In this document: positions 51,126 to 60,135 of the stretch, piece by piece | Layout: every line of letters begins with the position of its first letter | Numbering within the stretch: the first letter of the stretch is position 1 | NCBI RefSeq assembly: GCF_012027325.1 | Contig: NZ_SNUG01000008.1 | Span: forward strand, 1-64,000 | Source: Thermococcus sp. M39 | GTDB lineage: Archaea; Methanobacteriota_B; Thermococci; Thermococcales; Thermococcaceae | Reading direction: 5' to 3' | Length of the DNA stretch: 64,000 nt | Made by a program: the position numbers and the translations under genes | The notes under the pieces: generated by a model | The model's input: only the letters and a program-made list of their open reading frames with translations | What the model was told of the DNA's origin: nothing | Database searches by the model: none

Positions 51126-52489
51126 AGCAATCCACCCACCAAAGCTCTCGTCAATACATGAGGGCCGCCGTCATCAACAGGTACCCACTGGCCTTTTCCA
51201 CAATAGCCTGGGAACTCAACTTTTAAGTCCTTACCAATAGCTCTGATATTTCTAAGAACGTCAAGGATTTTTCCTGATAATGCAACGTCCCTTATATGCG
51301 CTTTAATTTCACCATTTTCAATTAGATAGCCCTCTTTTGCTCCAAACATGAATGTTCCATTAGCGATGTCCACTTCTCCACCTTTATCTCCGATTAAATA
51401 TAAACCACGCTTCACTTCACTGAGCATCTCCTCAAAGCTCCAATCACGAGGTTCAATGTACGTGTTGCTCATCCTAACTAAAGGCTGATAGTTGTAGCTT
51501 TGAGCCCTGCTGTGTCCATTTGGTTCCATATTGAGGTAGGCAGCTGTTTCCCTATCGAGGAGATATTCATTAAGAACTCCATTTTTGATTATTTCAACTC
51601 TTCTCGCTTTTATCCCTTCATCATCATAAATGTATGAGCCGAATTTTCCTTCTAAAGTTGGGTCATCAACAACCGTAAGCTCTTCAACAGCTATTTTCTC
51701 TCCAAGCTTGCCCTCTAAAATGCTCTCCCCATTCTTTATTGCATCACCTTCGCTTGCATGCCCTAAAGCTTCATGAATAAATACACCTGCAAGCTCTGGA
51801 TCCATTATTACATCAAACTCTCCAGAAGGGGGCAGTTGAGCATTCAGCAGAGACTTTGCTTTTTCTTTCACAAAGATAGCCCAATGTTCCAAATCAACAT
51901 TCTCAATTATTTCCCATCCTCCAGTCCCACCGAAGATTTTCCAATAACTCTGCATGTCGTTTCCCTTTTTAGCTGTTGCAGAGAAGCTGAGTCTTATTCT
52001 TGGAATTATGGTTTCAATTTCGCTTCCCAGCGAGTTAAAGTAGAACTGCCACTTTAAGCCATCGCCATAAGCTATCTTTCTGTTTACAATCTCTTCATCT
52101 GCTAACAGCTTATCCACAGTTTTTACGAGCTCAAGCTTCTCCTCTAAATCCACATCCATAAAGGACTTTTTCGTCTTAATTTCAGCTCGATCTTTTATTG
52201 GATCATCGAGATAAACTTTTGAGCTCCCTTTCATTAACTTTGCTATTTTCATTGCAGTCTCTACTGCCTTTTCTGCCCTCCTCATGTCGTTAGCCGAAGA
52301 GAACCCCCAAGCTCCAGAAAACGCTCTCACTCCAATTCCAATTTCCATATTTGAAGAAAGCTCCTCAAGGTGAGAATTCTGCATTTCTAAATGAGTGGCA
52401 TTTATCTTCGCTATTCTCACTTCATAGTATTTGATCCCATATCTTCTCGCAAGTTCTTCTGCTTTTTTCATCAATCTCTCGACTTCCAT
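51122..52489 (-). CDS. tldD: TldD metallopeptidase
   Basis: The 455-residue protein has the zinc motif FIHEALGHASEGDAI (HExxxH) and the family segments DPTLEGKFGSYIYDDEGIKA and RALVGGLL at the end. With TldE it forms a protease that cleaves unfolded peptides. ATG 52489 follows GAGGTGAG. Confidence 0.95.
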   Translation of the reverse strand: MEVERLMKKAEELARRYGIKYYEVRIAKINATHLEMQNSHLEELSSNMEIGIGVRAFSGAWGFSSANDMRRAEKAVETAMKIAKLMKGSSKVYLDDPIKDRAEIKTKKSFMDVDLEEKLELVKTVDKLLADEEIVNRKIAYGDGLKWQFYFNSLGSEIETIIPRIRLSFSATAKKGNDMQSYWKIFGGTGGWEIIENVDLEHWAIFVKEKAKSLLNAQLPPSGEFDVIMDPELAGVFIHEALGHASEGDAIKNGESILEGKLGEKIAVEELTVVDDPTLEGKFGSYIYDDEGIKARRVEIIKNGVLNEYLLDRETAAYLNMEPNGHSRAQSYNYQPLVRMSNTYIEPRDWSFEEMLSEVKRGLYLIGDKGGEVDIANGTFMFGAKEGYLIENGEIKAHIRDVALSGKILDVLRNIRAIGKDLKVEFPGYCGKGQWVPVDDGGPHVLTRALVGGLL

Positions 52490-52595
52490 GCATCTCACCT
52501 CACAAAAACGACACTCATCATAAACCCAAAATCAATTTATATTTCTTTTTATTCATAGAAAACTGTACCAAAAGTAGGATAAGGTAAGTGGTAGC

Positions 52596-53114
52596 ATGAC
52601 TCATAGGGAAGAGATACTGCAGTATATTCGCCAGAACCCGGGGATAACCTTTCGAAGGCTTGCAGATGAGCTCGGAATAGGCATAGGGAATCTGCAGTAT
52701 CACCTCCATCAGCTGGAAAAGGAGGGCTTGATATTTTCAAAAAAGCTCGGAGGGAAAAGGTACATTTTCCCAAAAGAGTTTGAGAAAAAATACGAACCCT
52801 TACTGATAGCAATTTCAAATGAAACCCAGCGTAAAATACTGCTCTTGCTGGCTGAAAGAGACATGAATCAGCGGGAAATTGCCAAAAGATTAAAGCTGAC
52901 GCAAGCAACGATAAACTACCACATGAACACTCTCAGCAAATTGGGACTGATCGAGAAAAGGAAAGAAGGTCGAAATGTAGTTTACAGCCTGAAATGTGAT
53001 ATTGAGGTCATAATAAGAGTGATTAGCGAGTACAGGCCAAAGCTATGGGATAAGCTGGCGGATAGACTTATCGATCTCATGCTGACTCTGAAAGGTGGTG
53101 AGGTGAATGATTGA
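52596..53114 (+). CDS. Transcription regulator with two winged-helix domains
   Basis: The 172-residue protein has two tandem winged HTH units: REEILQYIRQNPGITFRRLA with NLQYHLHQLEKEGLI, and QRKILLLLAERDMNQREIAK with TINYHMNTLSKLGLIEKRKE. Such proteins regulate adjoining membrane genes in Thermococcales. The next gene, a small membrane protein, overlaps its end (ATGATTGA), so it may be its effector or target. The ligand is unknown. Confidence 0.8.
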   Translation: MTHREEILQYIRQNPGITFRRLADELGIGIGNLQYHLHQLEKEGLIFSKKLGGKRYIFPKEFEKKYEPLLIAISNETQRKILLLLAERDMNQREIAKRLKLTQATINYHMNTLSKLGLIEKRKEGRNVVYSLKCDIEVIIRVISEYRPKLWDKLADRLIDLMLTLKGGEVND

Positions 53115-53367
53115 CATAATACTTGATGCTGTCATAGTAGGGTTTGCGCTGTTCCTATCCTTCATCTCATGGATAGCTTACAAAAAAAGCGGCATGAAAA
53201 GCATACTCTTTTTGTTACTCGCTTTCCTGCTGTTTGGAATCAAAAAGGCTTTAGAAAATCTCCACATAATAACTGAAGTGAATGAGGGAACTCTTGAAAT
53301 TGCCGCAACGCTCCTTGAGTTAATAATACTGCTCTTGTTCTTCATAGCTGTGATGAAAAAAGATTAG
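53107..53367 (+). CDS. Three-span small membrane protein
   Basis: The 86-residue protein has three hydrophobic helices (ILDAVIVGFALFLSFISWIA; SILFLLLAFLLFGI; LLELIILLLFFIAVM) and follows the winged-helix regulator with overlapping start. Small membrane proteins of this size next to HTH genes recur in this order. Function unknown. Its 3' end overlaps a UspA gene by 4 bp on the other strand. Confidence 0.65.
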   Translation: MIDIILDAVIVGFALFLSFISWIAYKKSGMKSILFLLLAFLLFGIKKALENLHIITEVNEGTLEIAATLLELIILLLFFIAVMKKD

Positions 53368-53813
53368 CGGACTATCATCAGTGGCGGCTTTATTACCCCA
53401 GCGAGCTCCTCCAATAGACTTCCAATTCTAGTCTTCCCACTTTTTCCATAAGCCCCCATAACAACTAAAGTGTACTCTCCACTATTTGCTTCCTTAAGGA
53501 TTTCATCCTTTGCAATGCCTTCTACTATTTTCATAGAGCAGTTAACGTTCTCTTCGTGGCAGAGTTCAAGCAAGCCAATCATTATCTCCTTAACGCTCCT
53601 CTTCATATCATGCCATATCTGCTCCTCGAAGTTCTTTATCTCTTCAAGTTTGTCGCTCCTCATGCTTAGGTTAAACGCAACGGCTCTTGCTTCTCTTTTA
53701 TCAAGAACTGAAAACAAAATAATTTTGGCATTCTTTTTCTTTGCTATTGATATAGCGTGCAGAGCTGCCTTTTGGCTCCATTTTGAACCATCTATGAGTA
53801 CTAGTATTTTCAT
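53364..53813 (-). CDS. Universal stress protein, UspA type
   Basis: The 149-residue protein shows ILVLIDGSKWSQKAALHAIS, LVVMGAYGKSGKTRIGSLLE and VIKPPLMIVR, the UspA fold with the ATP-binding GxxGxxR/S-type loop slightly altered (GAYGKSGKTRIGS). ATG 53813 follows GGGTGGT. It overlaps the reading frame end of the transporter and closes a Usp-transporter-Usp operon. Confidence 0.85.
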   Translation of the reverse strand: MKILVLIDGSKWSQKAALHAISIAKKKNAKIILFSVLDKREARAVAFNLSMRSDKLEEIKNFEEQIWHDMKRSVKEIMIGLLELCHEENVNCSMKIVEGIAKDEILKEANSGEYTLVVMGAYGKSGKTRIGSLLEELAGVIKPPLMIVR

Positions 53814-53815
53814 CT

Positions 53816-55093
53816 TTACCACCCAATATATCTAATCCAGAGTATTCCAACACCTATAGCAACGGTTACGACCATTATGACCATGCCCACCTTTAAAAAT
53901 TCTCCAAACGTTATCTTAATACCCTCTCTTTCAGCAATCCCAATGACAACGACGTTTGCAGATGCTCCAATTGCAGTTCCATTACCGCCCAAACAAGCTC
54001 CTAAGCTGAGAGCCCACCAAAGAGGATAAACATTCATTGAAGCTCCCATATGCTTTATCAGGGGTATCATTGCAGCTGTTAAGGGAATGTTATCCACGAT
54101 AGCCGAGGAAAAAGCGGAAAACCATGTAATGACAAGCAGAGCTTGGCCTTGAGTATGAATATGAGTCAAAACCCATTCTGCAACTTTAGCTATCGTTCCC
54201 GTCTCTTCTAATGCACCAACTATTATGAACAGCCCTCCGAAGAAGAACAAAGCCGGCCATTCAATTTTTTCAAAAATGCCCTCCGGATCTTCCCGTGTCC
54301 ATAACAATATGAGAGAAGCCCCAAGGAGAGCCACAACAGCAGGCTCTATGCCCAGCTTATCGTGGAAGAAGAACAAAGCGACAACAAATATAATTATAGC
54401 AACAGATTTCCTGAAAAGTCTTATGTCCCTAATTGCAGCTTTTTCGTTTAAGCCCCGGAGAGTTTGCTTTATCATGACCTTCTTCTTTGGTGTCACCTTA
54501 AGAGCATTGTTATATGCGAGGTATATTATCAAGACAGTTGCAATCAAATCAACCGCCGCTATAGGTCCCATATTAATCAAAAACTCATTGAAGCTCAGCT
54601 TTGCTGCAGAGCCTATCATTATGTTTGGAGGATCACCTATTAGAGTTGCAGTTCCGCCAATGTTGGAGGCAAAAATCTCGGAGAGCAAGAAGGGAACTGG
54701 ATTCAAATCCATTAGGCGAGAAATGTAGAGAAGCATTGGAGTTAGCAATAGAACAGTTGTAACGTTATCAAGTACAGAGCTAACTATTGCAGTGACAACA
54801 GAGAACAGCAATAAAACCCTAATTGGACTTCCGTGTGCAAGCTTTGCAGTTTTTATTGCAACATACTCAAAAAGTCCGCTGTTTCTGGCGGTGTTTACAA
54901 TAATCATCATCCCCATGAGAAGGAATAGAGTGTTTAAATCCAAATATTTGGGAACTTCCTCCCAAGGCACAATTTTCAAAAACAAAATTACCGATGCGCC
55001 AAGCATAGCAGCAACCGCTCTATGAATCCTTTCGCTAACTACAAGCGCATAGGTAAAGAGAAATACTGCAATTGCTATTGCCTCTTGATTCAT
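53816..55093 (-). CDS. ArsB/NhaD-type ion transporter (SLC13-like)
   Basis: The 425-residue protein has about eleven transmembrane segments and family motifs ASNIGGTATLIGDPPNIMIG (repeat 1) and SLGACLGGNGTAIGASANVV (repeat 2), typical of the ArsB/NhaD/citrate superfamily. Candidate substrates are arsenite, Na/H or dicarboxylates. Without ArsA or ArsR nearby, arsenite is not favoured. It lies between two universal stress proteins in one operon, pointing to regulation by nucleotide-binding Usp domains. Confidence 0.85.
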   Translation of the reverse strand: MNQEAIAIAVFLFTYALVVSERIHRAVAAMLGASVILFLKIVPWEEVPKYLDLNTLFLLMGMMIIVNTARNSGLFEYVAIKTAKLAHGSPIRVLLLFSVVTAIVSSVLDNVTTVLLLTPMLLYISRLMDLNPVPFLLSEIFASNIGGTATLIGDPPNIMIGSAAKLSFNEFLINMGPIAAVDLIATVLIIYLAYNNALKVTPKKKVMIKQTLRGLNEKAAIRDIRLFRKSVAIIIFVVALFFFHDKLGIEPAVVALLGASLILLWTREDPEGIFEKIEWPALFFFGGLFIIVGALEETGTIAKVAEWVLTHIHTQGQALLVITWFSAFSSAIVDNIPLTAAMIPLIKHMGASMNVYPLWWALSLGACLGGNGTAIGASANVVVIGIAEREGIKITFGEFLKVGMVIMVVTVAIGVGILWIRYIGW

Positions 55094-55103
55094 TTCGGCC
55101 ACC

Positions 55104-55649
55104 TCAATATATTATGACCGGAATACCAACATGCTGAACTATCTTTAAAACCACAGGGCTTAGGGGATGTGTTTTTGTGATTTCAGAGCCATAAGCTTTT
55201 GACAGTACGAGCATATCGTGCTTCTCGGCTAGCTTTATAACATCCTCACTTTTGTCACCAAAAAACAATCTGAGCTGCGTGCTTATGCTCAATTCCTCAA
55301 AATTGCCAGCAATCTTTTCAAGTAACGCCTTTCCATAGCTCTCTTCTTTTTTTCTGAATTCTTCGCTTGCTCTTCTTCCAAGTGTCTGCTCAATCATGTG
55401 GAACACCTGAGCATCAATGATATAGACCAGAAGTATTTTCGCTTCTTTATAAGCCGATAGGGTATCATAAACCCCAGTTGGAACTTCACTTATGAATCTG
55501 TCAAGGGGCATTAGAATAGACTTAATTTCTGGAAGCACCATTTCTTCTTCGGTTAACAAAAACTCTTTGTATTCTCTGAGAATACGCTCATACCTTTTTT
55601 CGGCAATGTTCTTGAACTTTCTCTGAATCAGCGATGAAAACAACTCCAT
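55104..55649 (-). CDS. Universal stress protein-like, first gene of transporter operon
   Basis: The 181-residue protein has a helical N-terminus (FSSLIQRKFKNIAEKRYERI) and a Usp-like core: IKSILMPLDRFISEVPTGVY, AKILLVYIID and LVLSKAYGSEITKTHPLSPV followed by VGIPVIIY. The ATP-loop G-2x-G-9x-G(S/T) is only partly kept, so it may not bind ATP. It precedes the transporter by 10 bases. Confidence 0.7.
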   Translation of the reverse strand: MELFSSLIQRKFKNIAEKRYERILREYKEFLLTEEEMVLPEIKSILMPLDRFISEVPTGVYDTLSAYKEAKILLVYIIDAQVFHMIEQTLGRRASEEFRKKEESYGKALLEKIAGNFEELSISTQLRLFFGDKSEDVIKLAEKHDMLVLSKAYGSEITKTHPLSPVVLKIVQHVGIPVIIY

Positions 55650-55780
55650 CTATATCCCCTCAGCATTTCATTACAACAATTTAGGGATATTAAATTTATT
55701 TGGTGCACGTCTCTAAATTAGATTCATGAACCACAAGAGCTATTAAATTAAAAACCTTTTTGGATTTTGGAGGTGAGTAA

Positions 55781-57721
55781 ATGAGAAAGCTATTCCCAAT
55801 TTTGGCGTTAATACTCTTGCTTTCGCCTCTAGCTCTTGCTCAGTGTCCTGTAGAGGGACATACAGTGATCTTAAAGGCACCAGCAGTTTCAAAAACTGCC
55901 AACGGGGATTTGATAGGAGTAGCAACTGAGTTCGTAATTACAGTTGCCCCAGGAAGCGGTCATGTGTACGTTGAGACATGGCCATTAGCAGAGGTTGACA
56001 TGCAGGCAAGCGCAAGATTAGCTGCTCAAGTTGCTGGCAGAGTTCTCGGAGTGGATATGAGCAAATATGATGTTTTTATCCAAGTTAAAGCAGATTCTCC
56101 AATTATTGGTGGTCCTTCTGCTGGAGGAACAATGACTGTTGGAATAATTGCTGCATTAAAAGGCTGGAAACTCAGGGACGATGTTATGATGACTGGAATG
56201 ATAAACCCAGACGGAACAATTGGGCCTGTTGGTGGGATTTTGGAGAAAGCTTCAGCCGCTCACAGCGTCGGAGCTAAGCTTTTCTTAATTCCAGAAGGGC
56301 AAAGAATACAAGTTGTCCAAAAAACTGAACAAAAACAGATTGGACCTCTCGTTCAAATCACGACAAAAGAGGAAAAGGTAGATGTCGTTGAATATGCAAA
56401 AGAGAGATGGGGATTAGAAGTAAGGGAGATTAAGGACATCTATGAAGCAGTCTATTATTTCACGGGACATAAAATAGAGAAGCCCCAAGCCCCAGCAAAC
56501 GTTAAGATTGACACGTCCTTCCTCAAAGAAGATGCAGAAAAGGATTACGAGAATACCACAAAATACTACAAACAAGTGGAGAAAAAGCTCAAAGAAAGTG
56601 ATGTGAGCTACACAACTTATTCCTACCTCAAAGCAGCACTCGATGATGCAAGCAAAACCCTAAAAGATGCCAAAGAGGCTTTGGATTCAGGGATGTACTA
56701 CACAGCTTTAAGCAAAGACTTTCAAGCGAGGATTATCATCAGACATGTTGATTGGTATTTAGATGTGCAGGATGAGAAGGATATTGAAAAGTTGCTCAAC
56801 ATGGTTAATGAGGATATAAAGGACACTGAAAATTACGTTTCTAACTTAACGATTAGAGGAACAACAATGCTCCAGGCAGTTGCCGCGAGTGAAGAGAGAA
56901 TAGAGCAGGCAAAATCTCTTCTTAAGGATGCATGGAGCGATTACTACAAAGGGGATTATTGGAATGCAGTGAGTAATGCAGCATTTGCGTATGAAAGAGT
57001 TCAGACAGCAAAGTTCTGGGCAAAATTAGGCGAGAGATATGCAAAAGGCGATGTAATCAGCAGAGATGTTATCAAGGACACAGCGAGAGAATACTTAGAC
57101 AACGCCCGCCTAGTAGTCACATACATAACCTCAATGTTTGGAGAAACCTTAATGCAAGGACTCGTTGATAAACTCAACCAAGGAGAGCAGTACTATGAAG
57201 ATGGAAAGTACTCAGCTGCTTTATTCTCAGCAATGGAGGCAAGAATTAGAGCAGAGGTCATACTTGATACACTAGGAATAGACAATGAAACAGTACTAAT
57301 GGACAAGCTTCAGCAGATGAAGGAAGATGCAAAAACTGCGATAGCAATAGCACAGAGCCAAGGAGTCTATCCAATTCTAGGAATGGCATATTATGAATTT
57401 GCCCAAAGCTATGAGAAGCAAGGAGGAATTGAGAACATCCAAACGGCCATGATCTTCTACCAATATGCAAAAGAAACTGCAATGATGTTCCTTCCAAAGA
57501 CAACGCCAAAAATAACTGAGGAAACAACAACACCGCAGATAGCTCACCCAACACCAAGCTCAACCGCTACGCAAACTGATACACAAACTCAAACAACCGA
57601 CACAGTCACAACGTCCACAATCCCTGTAAAAAGCGTTCCAACATCACTGCTGGGAGGAATTGGGGCATTAGGTGTTATTTTAGGTCTGATAATTGGAATT
57701 GTTGTTGGAAGGAGAGTTTGA
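55781..57721 (+). CDS. Secreted, membrane-anchored Lon-type serine protease (COG1750-like)
   Basis: The 646-residue protein has a signal peptide (LFPILALILLLSPLALA), a Lon-type S16 domain with the Ser in PIIGGPSAGGTMTVGIIAAL and the Lys in GGILEKASAAHSVG, and a long helical region of about 350 residues (KDYENTTKYYKQVEKKLKES and similar). A Thr/Pro/Gln-rich linker (TPSSTATQTDTQTQTTDT) and a C-terminal membrane anchor (IGALGVILGLIIGIVVGRRV) complete it. No AAA ATPase domain is present, so it acts outside the cell without ATP. The Ser-Lys dyad is intact. The substrate is unknown. Confidence 0.85.
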   Translation: MRKLFPILALILLLSPLALAQCPVEGHTVILKAPAVSKTANGDLIGVATEFVITVAPGSGHVYVETWPLAEVDMQASARLAAQVAGRVLGVDMSKYDVFIQVKADSPIIGGPSAGGTMTVGIIAALKGWKLRDDVMMTGMINPDGTIGPVGGILEKASAAHSVGAKLFLIPEGQRIQVVQKTEQKQIGPLVQITTKEEKVDVVEYAKERWGLEVREIKDIYEAVYYFTGHKIEKPQAPANVKIDTSFLKEDAEKDYENTTKYYKQVEKKLKESDVSYTTYSYLKAALDDASKTLKDAKEALDSGMYYTALSKDFQARIIIRHVDWYLDVQDEKDIEKLLNMVNEDIKDTENYVSNLTIRGTTMLQAVAASEERIEQAKSLLKDAWSDYYKGDYWNAVSNAAFAYERVQTAKFWAKLGERYAKGDVISRDVIKDTAREYLDNARLVVTYITSMFGETLMQGLVDKLNQGEQYYEDGKYSAALFSAMEARIRAEVILDTLGIDNETVLMDKLQQMKEDAKTAIAIAQSQGVYPILGMAYYEFAQSYEKQGGIENIQTAMIFYQYAKETAMMFLPKTTPKITEETTTPQIAHPTPSSTATQTDTQTQTTDTVTTSTIPVKSVPTSLLGGIGALGVILGLIIGIVVGRRV

Positions 57722-57729
57722 GCTTTTTC

Positions 57730-59031
57730 TTACTCTTCTTCCTTTTGTCCAAAAATAAATCTCTTGAAAAATTCCGGCAATTCATTTCTCTTATCAAGCA
57801 GTTTTATCTCCCAATCAGCCAAGCTGGGGCAGATTGTGCAGCCTAAACGGTAGAATCCCTCATAATAGAGAGGATGCAAATCAAAGCCATTCATCAAGAT
57901 GTAGAGCTGCACCATCATACCTGACCAGAACTTAATGGGCATTATTTCCAAGAAAGTGCCGAGGATTTCATTTTCCCTCTCAATCACAGGTGGCTTTAGC
58001 CTCCTCCTTGCACTTTCACCATCTCTATCACCTACAACCAAAATTGGATTTTCAAATTCTCCTATAGCTTTATAGAGAGCTTCAACTTTCATCTTTGTGC
58101 ACCAGCGGTTATAATGGGTGGGGATTCCATACTTATCAATGGGCATTGAGACAAAGGTTTCGACGACATCAATGCCGAGCTTTTTAGCAAGCTCTTCAAC
58201 ATATTCATCAGTCTGAGGCATCTCGTATTCCATTTTAACATAAACGGCTGTAACGTTTTTGAATACTTTGCTTGCCAGAATTAAAGTTGCTGTTGAATCT
58301 TTTCCACCGCTCCAAGGCACTATTATGTCATAATCCTTAAATTGCTCAAGAAAACTCTTGCTTGCATCTTCAAAAGCCTTAATGTAATTCTCATTTGCCC
58401 TAATAATGTCTTCTAAGCTAATCTCTTCAGTGTGAGAGATTCTCCAAAGCACTTCAGTTTCTTCTCCGATGCGCTTGCTGACTTCAGCTATCTTTGTGCT
58501 TCCTGAGTAATACACTTCCTGGTTCATTAGCTTCCTCAAAACAAGTGAAACACTCCCAATATCTATCCCCAAAAGCTCTTTCATGTTTTCTCTAAAGGCA
58601 TCGCCAAAGGCTAAGTAGATGTCATAGTCTGGATTAATTTCAATGCCGAGAGGATTTTCTGGGTTAAGTTTGTAAGTTCCATCCCACTCAATCCCAAGCC
58701 TAAATCTAGCTTTAATTTCCTCCAAGTGAGCATAAAGCTCGTCAACACGCATGTTTCTAACCTTCTTCGTCCTCAGGATTCGGGAGTAGAAAGGTTTTCC
58801 TAACTCCAGGAAATACTCATTAATATCCCCAGCTAGCTCTTTTTCTTTTTCTCCGAACAGTAAAATCGGAATGTATGGATCTTCCTTCAGCTCCTCAAGA
58901 GTATCTTCAACTTCATTAAACTTTCTACCTCCACCAAGACTCGAAACTTTCAAAAAACCACCATAGTTGCGCTCATTTATGTACTGCAGTGCTTTGGCAT
59001 CTTTTCTTGCTCTCACGATTACATGGAACAT
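57730..59031 (-). CDS. PAPS-reductase-like PP-loop protein with Fe-S-type C-terminus
   Basis: The 433-residue protein carries a PP-loop IIVPWSGGKDSTATLILASK, VVGDRDGESARRRLKPPVIE and a C-terminal GFYRLGCTICPSLADWEIKL with CxxC. The N-terminal 200 residues contain an added region (GGGRKFNEVEDTLEELKEDP). The family (COG0175) includes PAPS reductases and archaeal proteins used in tRNA thiolation or other adenylation; sulfate reduction is unlikely in Thermococcales. ATG 59031 is used (a TTG at 59040 is also possible). Confidence 0.8.
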   Translation of the reverse strand: MFHVIVRARKDAKALQYINERNYGGFLKVSSLGGGRKFNEVEDTLEELKEDPYIPILLFGEKEKELAGDINEYFLELGKPFYSRILRTKKVRNMRVDELYAHLEEIKARFRLGIEWDGTYKLNPENPLGIEINPDYDIYLAFGDAFRENMKELLGIDIGSVSLVLRKLMNQEVYYSGSTKIAEVSKRIGEETEVLWRISHTEEISLEDIIRANENYIKAFEDASKSFLEQFKDYDIIVPWSGGKDSTATLILASKVFKNVTAVYVKMEYEMPQTDEYVEELAKKLGIDVVETFVSMPIDKYGIPTHYNRWCTKMKVEALYKAIGEFENPILVVGDRDGESARRRLKPPVIERENEILGTFLEIMPIKFWSGMMVQLYILMNGFDLHPLYYEGFYRLGCTICPSLADWEIKLLDKRNELPEFFKRFIFGQKEEE

Positions 59032-59207
59032 GTTAGACAATTGAGAGAAGGGATTAATAAGATTAGCGAATTGAAAGTGCGCAAAATATTTAATTAAAAC
59101 AAAGAAGCAAGGTATGAAAATGATGAAAACTCCCTGGACTGATGGGATGATGAAGACCGGTCTGCTGATGCGAAGCTCTAAAATACTTGAAATGCATATT
59201 TACTAAC

Positions 59208-59915
59208 ATGGATTATCGAAAAATTAGCTATCTCGTTATTGCAATGGTATTCATTTCTCTCTTCCTAGTTCTCTTCAAACCCTATTTGTACTCTTTTAGA
59301 GGAGAAAGCACAGAATATAAGGGGGAGGAGATTATGCTGCCCGAACCTAAGCTTAAAGGTGATATGAGCGTTGAGGAGGCAATAGCAAAGAGGAGGAGCA
59401 TACGCTATTACAAGGATAAACCATTAACACTTGAGGAGGTTTCCCAATTATTGTGGGCTGCTCAAGGAATAACCGAAGAAAAGAGGAAATTTAGGGCTGC
59501 CCCAAGTGCTGGAGCGACTTACCCTTTCGAGATTTATGTGGTTGTGGGAAATGTTGAAGGATTGGAGCCAGGAATTTATCACTATAACCCATTTAAGCAC
59601 AGCCTAACGTTGATTAAAGAGGGGGATTACAGAAAACAGCTGCAAGCAGCTGCACTAAACCAGCAGTGGGTTGGAAAAGCTGCCATTGATATAGTACTCG
59701 TAGCATTTTATGAAAGAACAACAAAATATTACGGTGAAAGGGGTTATAGATACGTTTACATGGAGGCTGGACATATAGGGCAGAACATATACCTCCAAGC
59801 AACAGCATTAGGACTTGGAACAGTTGCAGTTGGAGCTTTCTCTGATGAAGAGGTTGCTAAGATACTTGAAACCGAGGGAGATCCTGTGTATATCTTCCCA
59901 GTGGGTGTTCCATAA
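59208..59915 (+). CDS. Membrane-anchored SagB-type nitroreductase
   Basis: The 235-residue protein starts with a membrane anchor (YRKISYLVIAMVFISLFLVL) and then has a SagB-like FMN nitroreductase domain: EEAIAKRRSIRYYKDKPLTL, LWAAQGITEE, AAPSAGATYPFEIYVVVGNV and GLGTVAVGAFSDEEVAKILE. Such proteins use FMN to oxidise or reduce small substrates. The anchor would place the enzyme at the outer face of the membrane, which is unusual for a flavin enzyme. It overlaps a small membrane protein gene (TAATG). Confidence 0.85.
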   Translation: MDYRKISYLVIAMVFISLFLVLFKPYLYSFRGESTEYKGEEIMLPEPKLKGDMSVEEAIAKRRSIRYYKDKPLTLEEVSQLLWAAQGITEEKRKFRAAPSAGATYPFEIYVVVGNVEGLEPGIYHYNPFKHSLTLIKEGDYRKQLQAAALNQQWVGKAAIDIVLVAFYERTTKYYGERGYRYVYMEAGHIGQNIYLQATALGLGTVAVGAFSDEEVAKILETEGDPVYIFPVGVP

Positions 59916-60097
59916 TGGGATTCTTGGATCATAATACTCTCGGCTATCTTACTTTTGCTTTTATGAGTTTTACAATGCTCAGCGGAGCTTTCATATTCCT
60001 AAGCAAAAAGAAGAGCGACCTTTGGATAAAAATTCACATAATTCTGAGCATAACAACTTACATACTAATGGTTCTCACAATTTTGCTAGTAAGGTAA
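59915..60097 (+). CDS. Small two-span membrane protein
   Basis: The 60-residue protein has two membrane helices (YLTFAFMSFTMLSGAFIFLS; IHIILSITTYILMVLTILLV) with a KKKSDLW linker and a His in the second helix. It is coupled to the nitroreductase gene. A haem-binding role, as in small cytochrome b561-like pieces, is possible but not shown. Confidence 0.65.
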   Translation: MGFLDHNTLGYLTFAFMSFTMLSGAFIFLSKKKSDLWIKIHIILSITTYILMVLTILLVR

Positions 60098-60135
60098 ATA
60101 AGTTTAAAATTCGGAAGTATAAGGGTGGCTTTAAG

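Noticed and set aside
54225-54728. 167-codon frame antisense to the transporter
   Set aside because: Shadow of the membrane protein; composition is basic and without motifs.
59116-59206. 30-codon Met-rich frame upstream of the nitroreductase
   Set aside because: It starts after GGT and is open, but has no conserved features. It is too short to support without homologues.
60022-60135. N-terminal extension of the diiron protein
   Set aside because: It overlaps the small membrane gene and reads Asn/His-rich nonsense. AAGGGTGG marks the ATG at 60136.
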